The notes below the pieces were generated by a model. The model saw only the letters and a list, made by a program, of their open reading frames with translations. It ran no database searches and was not told where the DNA came from. The translations under genes and the position numbers were made by a program. From a virus, in IMG/VR virus record IMGVR_UViG_3300035490_000346, positions 1-62,625 of that record: a stretch of 62,625 bases of DNA; one strand, written 5' to 3'. Below, piece by piece: positions 7,882-16,532 of the stretch (positions within the stretch are counted from its first letter, which is position 1; each line of letters begins with the position of its first letter).

Positions 7882-8988
7882 ATGTACCTTGCACTGCTCC
7901 TGCTGCTCCCGCTTATCCTGTGCTTCCTGGCGAAGTACGTCTTCTGGAAGGACAGCTTCGGGTGGGCACCCTTCCTTATCGCCATAGGGGCCTGCGCCCT
8001 TACCGTCCTGGGCGGGCTTGCCATCGAGTTCTACGGGGTGACCTCCGACACGGAGGTATGGTCCGGCACCGTCACGGGCAGGCAGCGCAACGAGGTGTCC
8101 TGCTCCCACTCCTACCCCTGCAACTGCCACGAGGTATGCACCGAGGACTCCAACGGGCACGAGAGCTGCACGGAGCACTGCGACACCTGCTACGAGCACC
8201 CCTTTGACGTGGACTGGGACGTCTACTTCTCCACCGGCAAGGTGATAAGCATAGCCAGGGAGGACCGCCAGGGGCTCATAGAGCCCAAGCGGTGGGACGC
8301 CGTCTATACCGGCGAGCCTACCGCCGAGACGCACAGCTTTACCAACTACCTGCTTGCCGCCCCCGGCAACGTCATGCTGCGGCATGATGCCCCCAAGGGG
8401 TTCGAGGCCCTTATCCCCGCATACCCCGACAACATCTACGACTACTACCGGGTCAACCGCTTCCTGGTGATGGGCGGGGTGCCTGTCACGGGCAGGTACG
8501 ACTGGGAGTGGATTCTTAACAGGCTGAACGCCGAGCTGGGCACGGTCAAGCAGGTGAACGTCATCATCGTCATCGTCCCCACGGCGGACCCCCGCTACGA
8601 GTACGCCATCCAGAAGGCCTGGGTCGGGGGGAAGAAGAACGACCTCGTGGTCTGCATCGGCGTCACGAGGTATCCCAAGATCGACTGGTGCCGCATCGTC
8701 TCGTGGACCACGGACGAGAGCATCAAGGTCCTGCTGCGGGACGATATCCAGGGCATAGGCAACCTGGACCACCGGGACGATATCATGGGGGCGGTACGCA
8801 GGGAGGCCATCGCCCACTTCCACAGGCGGCACATGAAGGACCTCAAGTACCTTGCCGCAGCGCACCAGCCGAGCGGCACGGTGCTGCTTGTCATCCTGAT
8901 GCTGGAGGTAGCCAACGTGGCGGCAAGCGTCTACGTCTCCTACCGCATGCAGGGGGGCGGCTACCACCGTTACGGCGGATACTACTGA
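7882..8988 (+). CDS. Membrane protein with Cys-rich loop and TPM-like region
   Basis: Two hydrophobic helices at residues 1-22 and 31-50 and one near 332-352 indicate a membrane protein. Between them lie a cysteine-rich loop (about ten Cys, residues ~74-105) and a soluble region. Residues ~210-295 resemble the TPM domain: a VIIVIVPT strand, a YAIQKAW helix, GGKKNDLVV and a following strand. TPM proteins are often encoded beside LemA proteins, as here (next gene). The match is by pattern only. The C-terminal tail is Gly/Tyr-rich. Confidence 0.6.
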   Translation: MYLALLLLLPLILCFLAKYVFWKDSFGWAPFLIAIGACALTVLGGLAIEFYGVTSDTEVWSGTVTGRQRNEVSCSHSYPCNCHEVCTEDSNGHESCTEHCDTCYEHPFDVDWDVYFSTGKVISIAREDRQGLIEPKRWDAVYTGEPTAETHSFTNYLLAAPGNVMLRHDAPKGFEALIPAYPDNIYDYYRVNRFLVMGGVPVTGRYDWEWILNRLNAELGTVKQVNVIIVIVPTADPRYEYAIQKAWVGGKKNDLVVCIGVTRYPKIDWCRIVSWTTDESIKVLLRDDIQGIGNLDHRDDIMGAVRREAIAHFHRRHMKDLKYLAAAHQPSGTVLLVILMLEVANVAASVYVSYRMQGGGYHRYGGYY

Positions 8989-9005
8989 TAACAAAGGAGA
9001 AGCAA

Positions 9006-9587
9006 ATGAATAGCGAGAGAGGCGCAATATCCGTACTGGCAGTCACGCTGCTGGCCATCCTGGGGGTCGTGCTGTTCCTCGGGGCATCGCTGGTCATCGG
9101 CTACATCAGCTTCGGCAACGAGGCCAACCGCTTCGAGAACAGCATCACCGCCGCCTACACCAACAACCAGAACGTCTACGACAACGGGTGGAAGACCGTG
9201 GTCGAGAAGGCGCAGGTCCCCGCCGAGTATACCAAGCAGCTAAAGGACCTCTATACCAACGCCATCACCGGGCGCTACGGCCCCACGGGGTCACGGGCCC
9301 TCTTCCAGTTCATCAAGGAGCAGAACCCGACACTGGACCCTGGGATGTTCATACAGATTCAGCAGTCCGTGGAGGTCTTCCACAACCAGTTCGCCCAGGC
9401 CCAGACGGAGCTGGTGTCCCGGAAGCAGGAGTACCAGAACCTCTACACCGGCACCATGCACGGGCGCTTCTACAACACGATAGCGCACTACCCGCACATC
9501 GACATGAGCAAGTACGATATCGTGACGTCGGAGAAGACGCAGACGGACTTCGGCACCAAGAAGGCCGCCCCGCTGAAGGTGTTCTGA
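9006..9587 (+). CDS. LemA-like membrane-anchored helical protein
   Basis: A hydrophobic anchor at residues ~8-32 is followed by a long helical domain starting with a YxNNQNxYDNGWxxVVEKAQVP pattern. This recalls the LemA family (N-terminal anchor, then helices with a conserved Tyr/Asn/Val series). AAGGAG seven bases before ATG 9006 supports the start. LemA-type proteins sit at the inner membrane. Their exact function is unclear, but they frequently pair with TPM-domain proteins, matching the upstream gene. Confidence 0.6.
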   Translation: MNSERGAISVLAVTLLAILGVVLFLGASLVIGYISFGNEANRFENSITAAYTNNQNVYDNGWKTVVEKAQVPAEYTKQLKDLYTNAITGRYGPTGSRALFQFIKEQNPTLDPGMFIQIQQSVEVFHNQFAQAQTELVSRKQEYQNLYTGTMHGRFYNTIAHYPHIDMSKYDIVTSEKTQTDFGTKKAAPLKVF

Positions 9588-9895
9588 TGACGTACCTCGT
9601 TGACCATTACTCGGACGGGCAGCCGCACCTCATGGAGGTGTCGGAGGCTATCTGGCGTGTCCTCAGGGCGATGGCAGAGAGGTACCCGTCGGACATCATC
9701 CTGTCCGACGGCCTTGCGAAGAGAGGGGGGGAGGAGCCGCTGGAACGGCTTGTCCTCCTCCGCAAGGGGTGCCCAGGGGAGGTAGTAATAGAGCTTATGA
9801 AGGGGCGCACGGAAACGTGCAATTCCCTGGAGCTGCACAAAGAGGTGCAACCGCTCCACCAGGACGATAGCCTGTTCATAGAGAGGTGGGGATAG
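9587..9895 (+). CDS. Unknown 102-residue protein
   Basis: TGATG overlap with the LemA-like gene fixes the start at 9587. The sequence is mixed, with a helical stretch early (EAIWRVLRAMAERYP) and a charged C-terminus. It overlaps the next gene at GTG 9895. No family recognised. Confidence 0.5.
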   Translation: MTYLVDHYSDGQPHLMEVSEAIWRVLRAMAERYPSDIILSDGLAKRGGEEPLERLVLLRKGCPGEVVIELMKGRTETCNSLELHKEVQPLHQDDSLFIERWG

Positions 9896-10173
9896 TGGGA
9901 TACGGGATAAACAAGACCAACGAGGAGGGCACGGAGGCCACGCTCCACGGTTATGTCCACTGCGTGGACGGCATGCCGGTATTCAGGGTCAGCTTCGGGG
10001 AGCGGGACTCCGACTGGATGGACGTCCCGTCCGGGTGGCTCACCGAGAACCTGGACATACCGGAGTTCGTCGGCGGCATCACGACGGTGGATGTCAGCCT
10101 TACCGTAAGGCTAGGGAAGGCCAGGACCAGATACGGGGGGGAGGCAAAGACAGATGAGGAACATCAGGCTTAA
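9895..10173 (+). CDS. Unknown 92-residue beta-rich protein, GTG start
   Basis: GTG 9895 shares its first base with the preceding TAG and has GAGGTGGGG just upstream. An in-frame GTG at 9886 is the alternative. The protein alternates short strands, with conserved-looking Gly, Tyr and His. It overlaps the following start at 10154. Unknown role. Confidence 0.45.
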   Translation: MGYGINKTNEEGTEATLHGYVHCVDGMPVFRVSFGERDSDWMDVPSGWLTENLDIPEFVGGITTVDVSLTVRLGKARTRYGGEAKTDEEHQA

Positions 10174-10372
10174 CACCTGCTCCGGAGGCACGGGCACCTG
10201 CTCCAGCAGGGCGGTGCTGACCGCCGAGACAGAGGACGGGCGCACCATCGGCAGGGAGCTGGACTTCAGCAGCGATGCCCTCACCTCGGTGAAGTACGGG
10301 GCGTACCTCGTCATCCAAGGGCTGGCAGAGATACAGATGGAGGAGAGGACCGAGCGGCATGAACAAGCCTAG
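10154..10372 (+). CDS. Unknown 72-residue protein
   Basis: It starts inside the preceding gene and ends 14 bases inside the NMN adenylyltransferase gene. Two cysteines and a beta-rich stretch are visible in the first half. Heavy overlap on both sides is typical of this block and implies coupled translation. No family recognised. Confidence 0.5.
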   Translation: MRNIRLNTCSGGTGTCSSRAVLTAETEDGRTIGRELDFSSDALTSVKYGAYLVIQGLAEIQMEERTERHEQA

Positions 10373-11354
10373 CTACGGCGTCATAGTCGGCAGGTTCCAG
10401 TGCCACGAGCTGCACGACGGGCACATGGAGCTGTTCCGCATCGTGCGCGGCCGCCACAGCCGGGTAATCGTGTTCCTGGGCTGCAACAGGGTTGGCCCCA
10501 CGAGGCACGACCCCCTGGACTTCGAGGTGCGCAAGCGCATGATTCAGGCGAAGTTCCCCGAGTTCACCGTCCTGCCCCTCCGGGACAAGAAGACCGACGA
10601 GGAGTGGAGCAGGGAGCTGGACTCCCGCATCTCCGATGCCGTGGGGGAGGTCCCCGCCGAGGTCGTGCTCTACGGGAGCCGGGACTCGTTCGCCCCCTAC
10701 TACCACGGCACGCACCCTGTCAGGGAGCTGGAGATATTCAACGTCCCCAAGGCGGTCAGCAGCACGGAGGTCCGTGCCACCCTGACCAACACCGTCATGG
10801 AGTCCGCCGACTTCCGGGCAGGGGCCATCTACGCCATGGGGCAGCTATGGCCCAGGGTCGTCACCGTGGTGGATATCGCCATCGTCCATGATTGCAGGCT
10901 GGGCCTAGGCTCCGATGCCCCAGGGGCCGGGCTGATGCTCCTAGTCGGGAAGAAGCCGGACGACATCCTCTGGCGGTTCCCTGGCGGGCATGCGCTCTTC
11001 ACCACCGACTCCTTCGAGGCGGACGCCAAGAAGGAGGCCTTCGAGGAGACGGGGCTCGATGTCGATAGCCTGGAGTACATCGGCTCCCGCAGGGTGGATA
11101 GCTGGCGCTGGAAGGGCGAGCCCTCCGAGGGCTACAAGACCCTGTTCTTCGTCGCCGAGAGCATGGCGATGGGCGGGCACGGGTCGGACGACCTTTCCGA
11201 GACCAAGTGGTTCCGTATCGACGACCTGGCCGAGGAGGACTTCGAGAAGGAGCACAGGCCCCTCTTCAGGATGCTGCTCGGCCATGTCACCAGCAAGTGG
11301 GGATACAGCCTGAGGAAGAAGGAGGAGGAGCATGCCACAGCCGTTGAAGGTTAA
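10359..11354 (+). CDS. natV: Bifunctional NMN adenylyltransferase / Nudix hydrolase
   Basis: The N-terminal domain begins with VGRFQ and carries the nucleotidyltransferase HxGH motif (HDGH, residues 19-22) and the SSTEVR signature near 133-138, so it should join NMN to ATP to make NAD+. The C-terminal domain has a Nudix box from about residue 207 (PGGH...EAFEETGL), with Lys in place of the usual Arg. The same two-domain order is known in phage KVP40 NatV and in bacterial NadM-Nudix proteins. The neighbouring nicotinamide phosphoribosyltransferase supplies the substrate, and the two genes overlap by 23 bases. Nudix substrate (ADP-ribose is common) is inferred. Confidence 0.92.
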   Translation: MNKPSYGVIVGRFQCHELHDGHMELFRIVRGRHSRVIVFLGCNRVGPTRHDPLDFEVRKRMIQAKFPEFTVLPLRDKKTDEEWSRELDSRISDAVGEVPAEVVLYGSRDSFAPYYHGTHPVRELEIFNVPKAVSSTEVRATLTNTVMESADFRAGAIYAMGQLWPRVVTVVDIAIVHDCRLGLGSDAPGAGLMLLVGKKPDDILWRFPGGHALFTTDSFEADAKKEAFEETGLDVDSLEYIGSRRVDSWRWKGEPSEGYKTLFFVAESMAMGGHGSDDLSETKWFRIDDLAEEDFEKEHRPLFRMLLGHVTSKWGYSLRKKEEEHATAVEG

Positions 11355-12765
11355 CCCCCTGGACAGGGACGACAGCTACAAGGACTCCCACTGGTTCCAG
11401 CTCCCCAAGGACACGGAGCACGTGTACAGCTACCTTGCGTCCCGTGGGGGGTTCTGGAAGCACACCATGTTCTTCGGCCTCCAGTACTACCTGGCGGCCT
11501 ACCTGGAGGGGAAGGTGTTCGGCCCGGACGACGTCACCGAGGCGGCCGACCATGCCAAGGCGCACTTCGGCCAGGACGGCATCTTCAACCGTAACGGGTG
11601 GATGCGCCTCTATGCCAAGCACGGCGGCAGCCTGCCGCTGCGCGTCCGGGCTGTCCCGGAGGGCACCGTCGTCCCCGTCAAGAACGTCCTGATGACCATC
11701 GAGAACACGGACCCCGAGTTCCCATGGCTCACCAACTGGGCAGAGACGCTGCTGCTCAAGGTCTGGTACCCTATCACCGTGGCTACCCTATCCTTCGAGA
11801 TAAGGCAGGCCATCGGGGAGGACCTTGCCCGTACCGGCACCCCCTCCCTGCTGGACTTCAAGCTGCACGACTTCGGCTACAGGGGGGTCTCGTCCGAGGA
11901 GACGGCAGCGATAGGCGGTGCCGCCCACCTGGTCAACTTCCTGGGCACCGACACCAAGGCCGCCCTGGCGATGCTGAGGCAGTACTACGACAAGCCGATG
12001 GCGGGGTTCAGCATCCCTGCCATGGAGCACAGCACCGTCACTACCTGGGGCGAGGACAACGAGGGGGATGCCTACGAGAACATGCTCAATGCCGTCCCCA
12101 AGGGGCTGGTGGCCTGCGTGATAGACAGCTACGATATCTACCGGGCTGTCCGGGAGATATTCGGCGACCGGCTGCGGGAGCACGTGCTGCGCCGTGACGG
12201 CGTGGTGGTGCTGCGCCCGGACAGCGGCGAGCCTACCGTCATCCTTGAGGACGTGTTCAACATGGTGGCGGAGAAGTTCGGGTTCGAGACGCACCCCAAG
12301 GGCTGGAAGCTGCTGCCCGCGCAGATTAGGTGCATCCAGGGCGACGGCGTCAACTACCAGAACATCCTCCGTATCAACTCGCACCTCACCCGTGCGGGCT
12401 GGAGCATGGACAACTGGGGCTACGGGATGGGCGGGGCGCTCCTCCAGCAGCTAAACCGCGACACCCAGCGCTTTGCCCTCAAGTGCTCTGCCGTCCGCAG
12501 GAGCGGCTTCTGGGAGGATGTTTACAAGACTACCAAGGCGGACCCGAGCAAGGCCAGCATGGCGGGGCGGTTCGACCTGCTGCGCTACCCTGACGGGGAG
12601 CTGGAGACGGTCGAGTCGGATAGCTGGGACCCGCGCAGCCAGCCCGGCTGCACCAACGCCCTGGAGACGGTGTTCGAGGACGGGGCCGTAAAGCGCCACC
12701 AGACCCTTGACCAAGTAAGGGAGATTGCACGCACCTATGACCGGTTCAAGGAGGAGGAGCAGTGA
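11332..12765 (+). CDS. nadV: Nicotinamide phosphoribosyltransferase (NAMPT family)
   Basis: This 477-residue protein has the length and signatures of NAMPT/NadV. They include GGFWKHTMFFGLQYYL near residue 40, the catalytic-His region FSIPAMEHS around 225-233, RPDSGEP near 294 for phosphoribosyl binding, and GDGVNY followed by a YGMGG loop. It transfers phosphoribose from PRPP to nicotinamide, giving NMN. With the preceding adenylyltransferase it forms a complete two-step NAD+ salvage route, the pathway described in KVP40 and in phages that resist NAD+-depleting defences. It overlaps the upstream gene by 23 bases and the downstream gene at GTGA. Confidence 0.93.
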   Translation: MPQPLKVNPLDRDDSYKDSHWFQLPKDTEHVYSYLASRGGFWKHTMFFGLQYYLAAYLEGKVFGPDDVTEAADHAKAHFGQDGIFNRNGWMRLYAKHGGSLPLRVRAVPEGTVVPVKNVLMTIENTDPEFPWLTNWAETLLLKVWYPITVATLSFEIRQAIGEDLARTGTPSLLDFKLHDFGYRGVSSEETAAIGGAAHLVNFLGTDTKAALAMLRQYYDKPMAGFSIPAMEHSTVTTWGEDNEGDAYENMLNAVPKGLVACVIDSYDIYRAVREIFGDRLREHVLRRDGVVVLRPDSGEPTVILEDVFNMVAEKFGFETHPKGWKLLPAQIRCIQGDGVNYQNILRINSHLTRAGWSMDNWGYGMGGALLQQLNRDTQRFALKCSAVRRSGFWEDVYKTTKADPSKASMAGRFDLLRYPDGELETVESDSWDPRSQPGCTNALETVFEDGAVKRHQTLDQVREIARTYDRFKEEEQ

Positions 12766-12995
12766 AGACAACCATCGAGACAAAGACGGCCGAGCTGACC
12801 CTGGAAATCAGGGTCGAGTGCGCGGGGTGCGGGGCGGAGCTGGAGGCCGAGTACACCGAGCGCACCTCCTATGGGAGCCCGGTCAGGACACTCACCGTGG
12901 AGGCATGCGAGACATGCCTTGAGAAGGCTGCCTTCGAGGGCAAGCAGGAGGGCGTGGCGGAGGGCAAGGAAGCGGCGGCAGTAGACCTTATATGA
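12762..12995 (+). CDS. Zinc-ribbon protein, 77 aa
   Basis: GTG 12762 overlaps the NAMPT stop (GTGA) and GAGGAG lies just upstream. A CAGCG knuckle and a CETC knuckle about 27 residues apart form a probable four-cysteine zinc ribbon between strands, and the C-terminus is an Ala/Glu helix. Co-transcribed with the NAD genes; no evidence for a direct part in the pathway. Confidence 0.6.
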   Translation: MKTTIETKTAELTLEIRVECAGCGAELEAEYTERTSYGSPVRTLTVEACETCLEKAAFEGKQEGVAEGKEAAAVDLI

Positions 12996-13216
12996 CGGCA
13001 CCGGAGCAGGAGCGGGGGCGTGATGACGTAAGTAGGATTGTCCTGGCGTTTGCCTGGACCCTCCTCGGCTTCGTGCTGTTCCTCCGCCTCCAGGGCTGGC
13101 TAGGCATAGCCCTGGTATTCGGCCTGGAGACCCTGGGATGGCTCATGGCCTTCAAGCTGCACTCCAGGGCCCACTCTGACGGGCTGCCCATACTCAGGAA
13201 GAAGGAGACCGTATGA
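12992..13216 (+). CDS. Small two-helix membrane protein
   Basis: It overlaps the previous stop (ATGA at 12992). Residues ~15-32 and ~35-53 are strongly hydrophobic, giving a hairpin of two membrane helices, and the ends are charged. It overlaps the next membrane-protein gene by four bases, so the two may act together. No family recognised. Confidence 0.6.
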   Translation: MTAPEQERGRDDVSRIVLAFAWTLLGFVLFLRLQGWLGIALVFGLETLGWLMAFKLHSRAHSDGLPILRKKETV

Positions 13217-13761
13217 AACCCACAGTCCTGGCAGTATTTGCATTCCTCCTGCTGTCCCTCGCCCCGGCATGGGCGCAGAACGACGGCGACCAGCTTGTCC
13301 AGGTCCCCAAGAAGTATGTCTCGGCGGAGGGCCTCAGCCACTCCCAGGCCCCCAGGGTATCGGACGAGGTCCAGAAGTGGAAGGACATCGGGCAGGGCAT
13401 AGGAGTGACCTTCAGGGAGGCCCTCAATGCCGCTGTGGACACCGCTGACAAGTTCGGCACCACCAGGGTGGGCATCTTCATCATGGTCATGGTGGCATGG
13501 CGGATAGTCGGCAAGGACTTTGCCGGGATGGCTCTCGGCATACCGTTCCTGCTCGCCGGGAGTGCCCTCTTCCTCTACCTGCTGCGCAGGCTGTTCTTCG
13601 GTTACCAGGTCCCCAAGAGGGCGGGGCTGTTCACCAGGGAGTACGCGGAGCATGCGCCCTACCACTTCGAGTCGAAGGAGGCACGCATAACGGCGGCGAT
13701 AGCCGTAGGCCTGGCCTACTGTATCCTTGTCCTCGCCATGCTCATCGTCATATTCCCATGA
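13213..13761 (+). CDS. Exported membrane protein, 182 aa
   Basis: A signal peptide is clear: Lys start, a hydrophobic core and an AWAQ cleavage region at residues ~18-22. After a polar domain come hydrophobic helices at about 95-125 and 158-180. It therefore has a periplasmic or outer portion and two or more membrane spans. GGAGACCGT upstream supports ATG 13213. It sits between another membrane protein and the RNA ligase. Role unknown. Confidence 0.6.
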   Translation: MKPTVLAVFAFLLLSLAPAWAQNDGDQLVQVPKKYVSAEGLSHSQAPRVSDEVQKWKDIGQGIGVTFREALNAAVDTADKFGTTRVGIFIMVMVAWRIVGKDFAGMALGIPFLLAGSALFLYLLRRLFFGYQVPKRAGLFTREYAEHAPYHFESKEARITAAIAVGLAYCILVLAMLIVIFP

Positions 13762-14366
13762 AGCAGTACCCTGAGATTCCCGGAAGCACGCACGCCCCCC
13801 TCGGGGTGCCGTGCATAGCCTTCGAGAAGTACGACGGCTCCAACCTCAGGTGGGAATGGTCGAGGAAGAGGGGCTGGCACAAGTTCGGCACCCGCACGCA
13901 GCTATTCGACCGTACGGACCCGCTCTACGGGCAGGCGATACCCATATTCCTCGGCACTATGGGGGACGAGATTGCCCGCCGCTCCAACGACATAGAGCGG
14001 GGGGTCCAGAGGGTCATCTGCTTCACGGAGTTCTTCGGCCCCGGCAGCTTCGCGGGCAAGCACGTGCAGGACGAGCCCAAGGAGCTTAGGCTTATCGACA
14101 TGAACCTCTACAAGCGGGGCCTGATGGACCCCCGCCTGTTCGCCAGGTCCTTCGGCGACCTCCCCTGGTGCGCCAGGGTAGTCTACCAGGGCAACCTTAA
14201 CCGCCCGCTCATCGAGGACGTGAGGAAGGGCGTGTACCCCGTATGGGAGGGGGTCGTGGCGAAGGGCGACGGCTTCATGGTCAAGATCAAGACCCTTGCC
14301 TACCTTGCCCGGCTGAAGGAGGTCTTCGGCGGCCGGGCGGAGGACTTCGGCAAGTACTGGGAGTAA
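13758..14366 (+). CDS. RNA ligase of the Rnl2-like nucleotidyltransferase family
   Basis: The adenylation motif I is EKYDGSN, with the nucleophilic lysine at residue 24. Motif III is FTEFFGPGSFAG near residue 90, motif IV is WEGVVAKG near 163, and motif V is MVKIKT near 175. These define the ATP-dependent ligase superfamily, and the short 202-residue length with EKxDGSN is typical of phage and small RNA ligases. It would seal 3'-OH/5'-phosphate RNA ends, for example in tRNAs cut by host defence. The start overlaps the previous gene by four bases. Confidence 0.85.
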   Translation: MKQYPEIPGSTHAPLGVPCIAFEKYDGSNLRWEWSRKRGWHKFGTRTQLFDRTDPLYGQAIPIFLGTMGDEIARRSNDIERGVQRVICFTEFFGPGSFAGKHVQDEPKELRLIDMNLYKRGLMDPRLFARSFGDLPWCARVVYQGNLNRPLIEDVRKGVYPVWEGVVAKGDGFMVKIKTLAYLARLKEVFGGRAEDFGKYWE

Positions 14367-14389
14367 CGACGAGCTAGGGAGACGGGAAC

Positions 14390-14701
14390 ATGGAGGAGAC
14401 GCCGCTACAGAGGTACCTGCGCAGGCACCGGGAGATAGAGGAGAGGGGCAAGGCGTACGGGGCAGAGATATCCTCGTCCTTCCTCCAGATATCCCAGGAG
14501 CTAAGCGAGGCCCAGAGGACCTGCAAGCATGAGTTCCAGGACTTCCCCTACAAGGACTGCCGGGGGAACGTCATAGGGTCCTTCCAGAAGTGCTCCCTGT
14601 GCTCCTACGATGAGCCTGTATCACGTGGCAAGTTCAGGGACGGCCGGAGGGTGGCACCGGAGGTAGGTCCTCTTCTTCACGCAGCAGCCTCTCTGCCCTG
14701 A
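14390..14701 (+). CDS. Small zinc-binding helical protein, end of plus-strand block
   Basis: ATG 14390 has AGGGAGACGGG upstream. The N-terminal ~50 residues are helical and charged. A Cys-x-His pair near residue 45 and CSLC near residue 70 suggest one zinc site. The last ~20 residues overlap the opposite-strand gene 14634-14822 and are Pro/Ala-rich. It closes the early block before the convergent virion genes. Confidence 0.5.
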   Translation: MEETPLQRYLRRHREIEERGKAYGAEISSSFLQISQELSEAQRTCKHEFQDFPYKDCRGNVIGSFQKCSLCSYDEPVSRGKFRDGRRVAPEVGPLLHAAASLP

Positions 14702-14822
14702 GGAGCCTGCGCCTCTCCTCCAGGCTGAGGTGCTCGCAGCTATAGGCGTCCTGGCCGCACTCCAGGCATCTCCTGGCGGTCTTGACCTCGGGGCAGTCCT
14801 TTCCGTCCTTTCCTCGGCGCAT
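14634..14822 (-). CDS. Small zinc-knuckle protein, 62 aa
   Basis: Reading from 14822, the protein has CLECG and, about eight residues on, C-x-x-L-S, with a Cys/His pair (CEH) between; a helical Arg/Glu/Leu region follows. It overlaps the 3' end of the plus-strand gene by 68 bases. It follows the structural gene 14834-16501 in the same direction and may be read with it. Confidence 0.45.
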   Translation of the reverse strand: MRRGKDGKDCPEVKTARRCLECGQDAYSCEHLSLEERRRLLRAERLLREEEDLPPVPPSGRP

Positions 14823-14833
14823 CTCTCCCCCCC

Positions 14834-16501
14834 TTAGCTATAAGACTGCACGAAGCCGGTGACCCCGAAGGCCCTCCCTATCGGAGTGGGGGTCACTGCC
14901 GGCCCGTAGCCAGCCACGGCGGTGCTGGTTATCTCCAGCCTGACCAGCCTGGTGACCAGCGGCACGTAGACCTTCCAGTCGGCCATGGCGGCGATGCTCA
15001 CGCTGTAGACGTACTGGGGGGCGGTGCCGGACAGGTCGCGCTGCGTCCCCCGGTAGGAGCGCCGGGCCTCGAATATGGTCACCCCGTCCGCCTCCATGTC
15101 CTCCCGCCTCATCACGAGGAGCTGCTGCTTGAGCAGCTCGCTCAGGTCCGAGGAGGTCTGTAGGTCGTTGGACCGCACGTCCAGGGTAAAGTCGATGTTC
15201 TCCTTGGAGCCGTATACCTCGTAGGTCTCGCACGTGTCGGGGGACACGATTATGGCCACCTGGTCCCCTACCACCACGTTGTCCCCTATCGCTACCCTGA
15301 GGCCGGGTATGAGCTGCTCGTTGGTGCGGTACTTCCTGCCCTCGACCTCCCCCCGGCCGGTCAGTATCCTTACCTCCCACAGGCACCACTCCCCTGGCAG
15401 CAGCAGCCTGGGCAGCGTTATCGTGCCGTTGCTGTCCACCGTCGCGGAGTAGTAGTCGCCGTAGGCGGTATGGATGAACACCTGGTTTTCTGCCAGGGAC
15501 TCCCCCGGCCTGACGCCTGCCTGCAATATGTCCTCCTGGTTGGTGCCGGGGACATCCAGGGGGTTGGCCTTTACCACTGTCCTGGCCGTGATGGTCATGC
15601 CCGCCGGGGTCCACGCGGACAGCTCCACCCAGTGGTTGGAGGCATACCAGGCGTAGTCCTTCCCTAGCTGAAGCTCGTACCCCGTCTGGTCAACGAGGGA
15701 GAACGACACCAGGGTGCTCATCTCCTGCGGGGGGCTGGAGCCCGGCACGGGCACCATCCCCTGGGGGATGTTCGCCACCTCGGAGCCCCCTACGGTGCTG
15801 GCGATGATGACCTGGTCAACCTCCTGCTGGTACCAGTAGTCCACCAGCGGGACCAGGGGGGCAGGGGGGGAGCCCGCGTACAGGGTAAGCCCGGAGAGGG
15901 TGGGGGTAAGAAGGTAGCCTATCCTGGGGGAGAGCAGCAGGTCCACGGGCACCATGGGGCTGCCGGTGACGGTAGGGAAGCTGCCGTCGTTCACGGCGGT
16001 CACCAGGGGGGTAGGGGGGCTTCCCCTCCCCTCCACGTAGCCGGACAGCGTGGTGCCGTCTATGCCTGGGGCCAGGTAGACCAGGGAGCCCTGGGCGTTG
16101 GTCACCTTCCCCTCCTCCCAGCGGAACTGCTCCATGGTCAGCCTTACCCTGTTGTCCCGGTCGTCCACGGAGTCTACGTTGAGGTAGTAGGTCCCGGCCA
16201 CGGGGGTCTGCTTGGTACGGTCTATCTCCTGGAGCCACTCTATGAAGGAGCCGTCATGGTGCTCAATCTTGGCGAGTATGGCCCTCCCGTACTGCTTGGT
16301 CATGAAGTAGTCGGGGGAGAGGCGGTTGCCTGCCGAGGACACGTCCCTGATGCTGACCTGCGCGTCCTTCCACTGGATGAGGTTGTTGAAGGGGGTGGTT
16401 ACCTCGCCGAGCGTCTCCCTGAACCGGGGGCTGCGGCTGACGGCATCCTCTATGATGCGGCGTATGTAGGCAATCAGGTTCCCGCCCGTAAGGTCGAGCA
16501 T
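14834..16501 (-). CDS. Virion structural protein (tail/neck or baseplate type), 555 aa
   Basis: The protein is beta-rich, with many Gly, Thr, Val and Pro residues and almost no Lys clusters, like phage tail and baseplate components. An N-terminal helical part (residues 1-50) precedes repeated strand/loop modules. It is translated from ATG 16501 behind AAGTAGGAGACAGCC, a late-type start also seen at other virion genes. It lies in the same transcript as the 439-residue structural protein (18702) and the fusion protein (16920). The exact position in the particle cannot be told from sequence. Confidence 0.6.
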   Translation of the reverse strand: MLDLTGGNLIAYIRRIIEDAVSRSPRFRETLGEVTTPFNNLIQWKDAQVSIRDVSSAGNRLSPDYFMTKQYGRAILAKIEHHDGSFIEWLQEIDRTKQTPVAGTYYLNVDSVDDRDNRVRLTMEQFRWEEGKVTNAQGSLVYLAPGIDGTTLSGYVEGRGSPPTPLVTAVNDGSFPTVTGSPMVPVDLLLSPRIGYLLTPTLSGLTLYAGSPPAPLVPLVDYWYQQEVDQVIIASTVGGSEVANIPQGMVPVPGSSPPQEMSTLVSFSLVDQTGYELQLGKDYAWYASNHWVELSAWTPAGMTITARTVVKANPLDVPGTNQEDILQAGVRPGESLAENQVFIHTAYGDYYSATVDSNGTITLPRLLLPGEWCLWEVRILTGRGEVEGRKYRTNEQLIPGLRVAIGDNVVVGDQVAIIVSPDTCETYEVYGSKENIDFTLDVRSNDLQTSSDLSELLKQQLLVMRREDMEADGVTIFEARRSYRGTQRDLSGTAPQYVYSVSIAAMADWKVYVPLVTRLVRLEITSTAVAGYGPAVTPTPIGRAFGVTGFVQSYS

Positions 16502-16509
16502 GGCTGTCT

Positions 16510-16520
16510 CCTACTTTAGG
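16510..16520 (-). promoter_or_regulatory. Late-type start element before the 555-aa structural gene
   Basis: On the minus strand the sequence CCTAAAGTAGG lies 9 bases before ATG 16501. It resembles the TTTAGTAGG core seen before late genes at 37760 and 48205. It may be a promoter/initiation element or just an extended ribosome site. Confidence 0.3.
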
Positions 16521-16532
16521 GCTGGATAGGCG

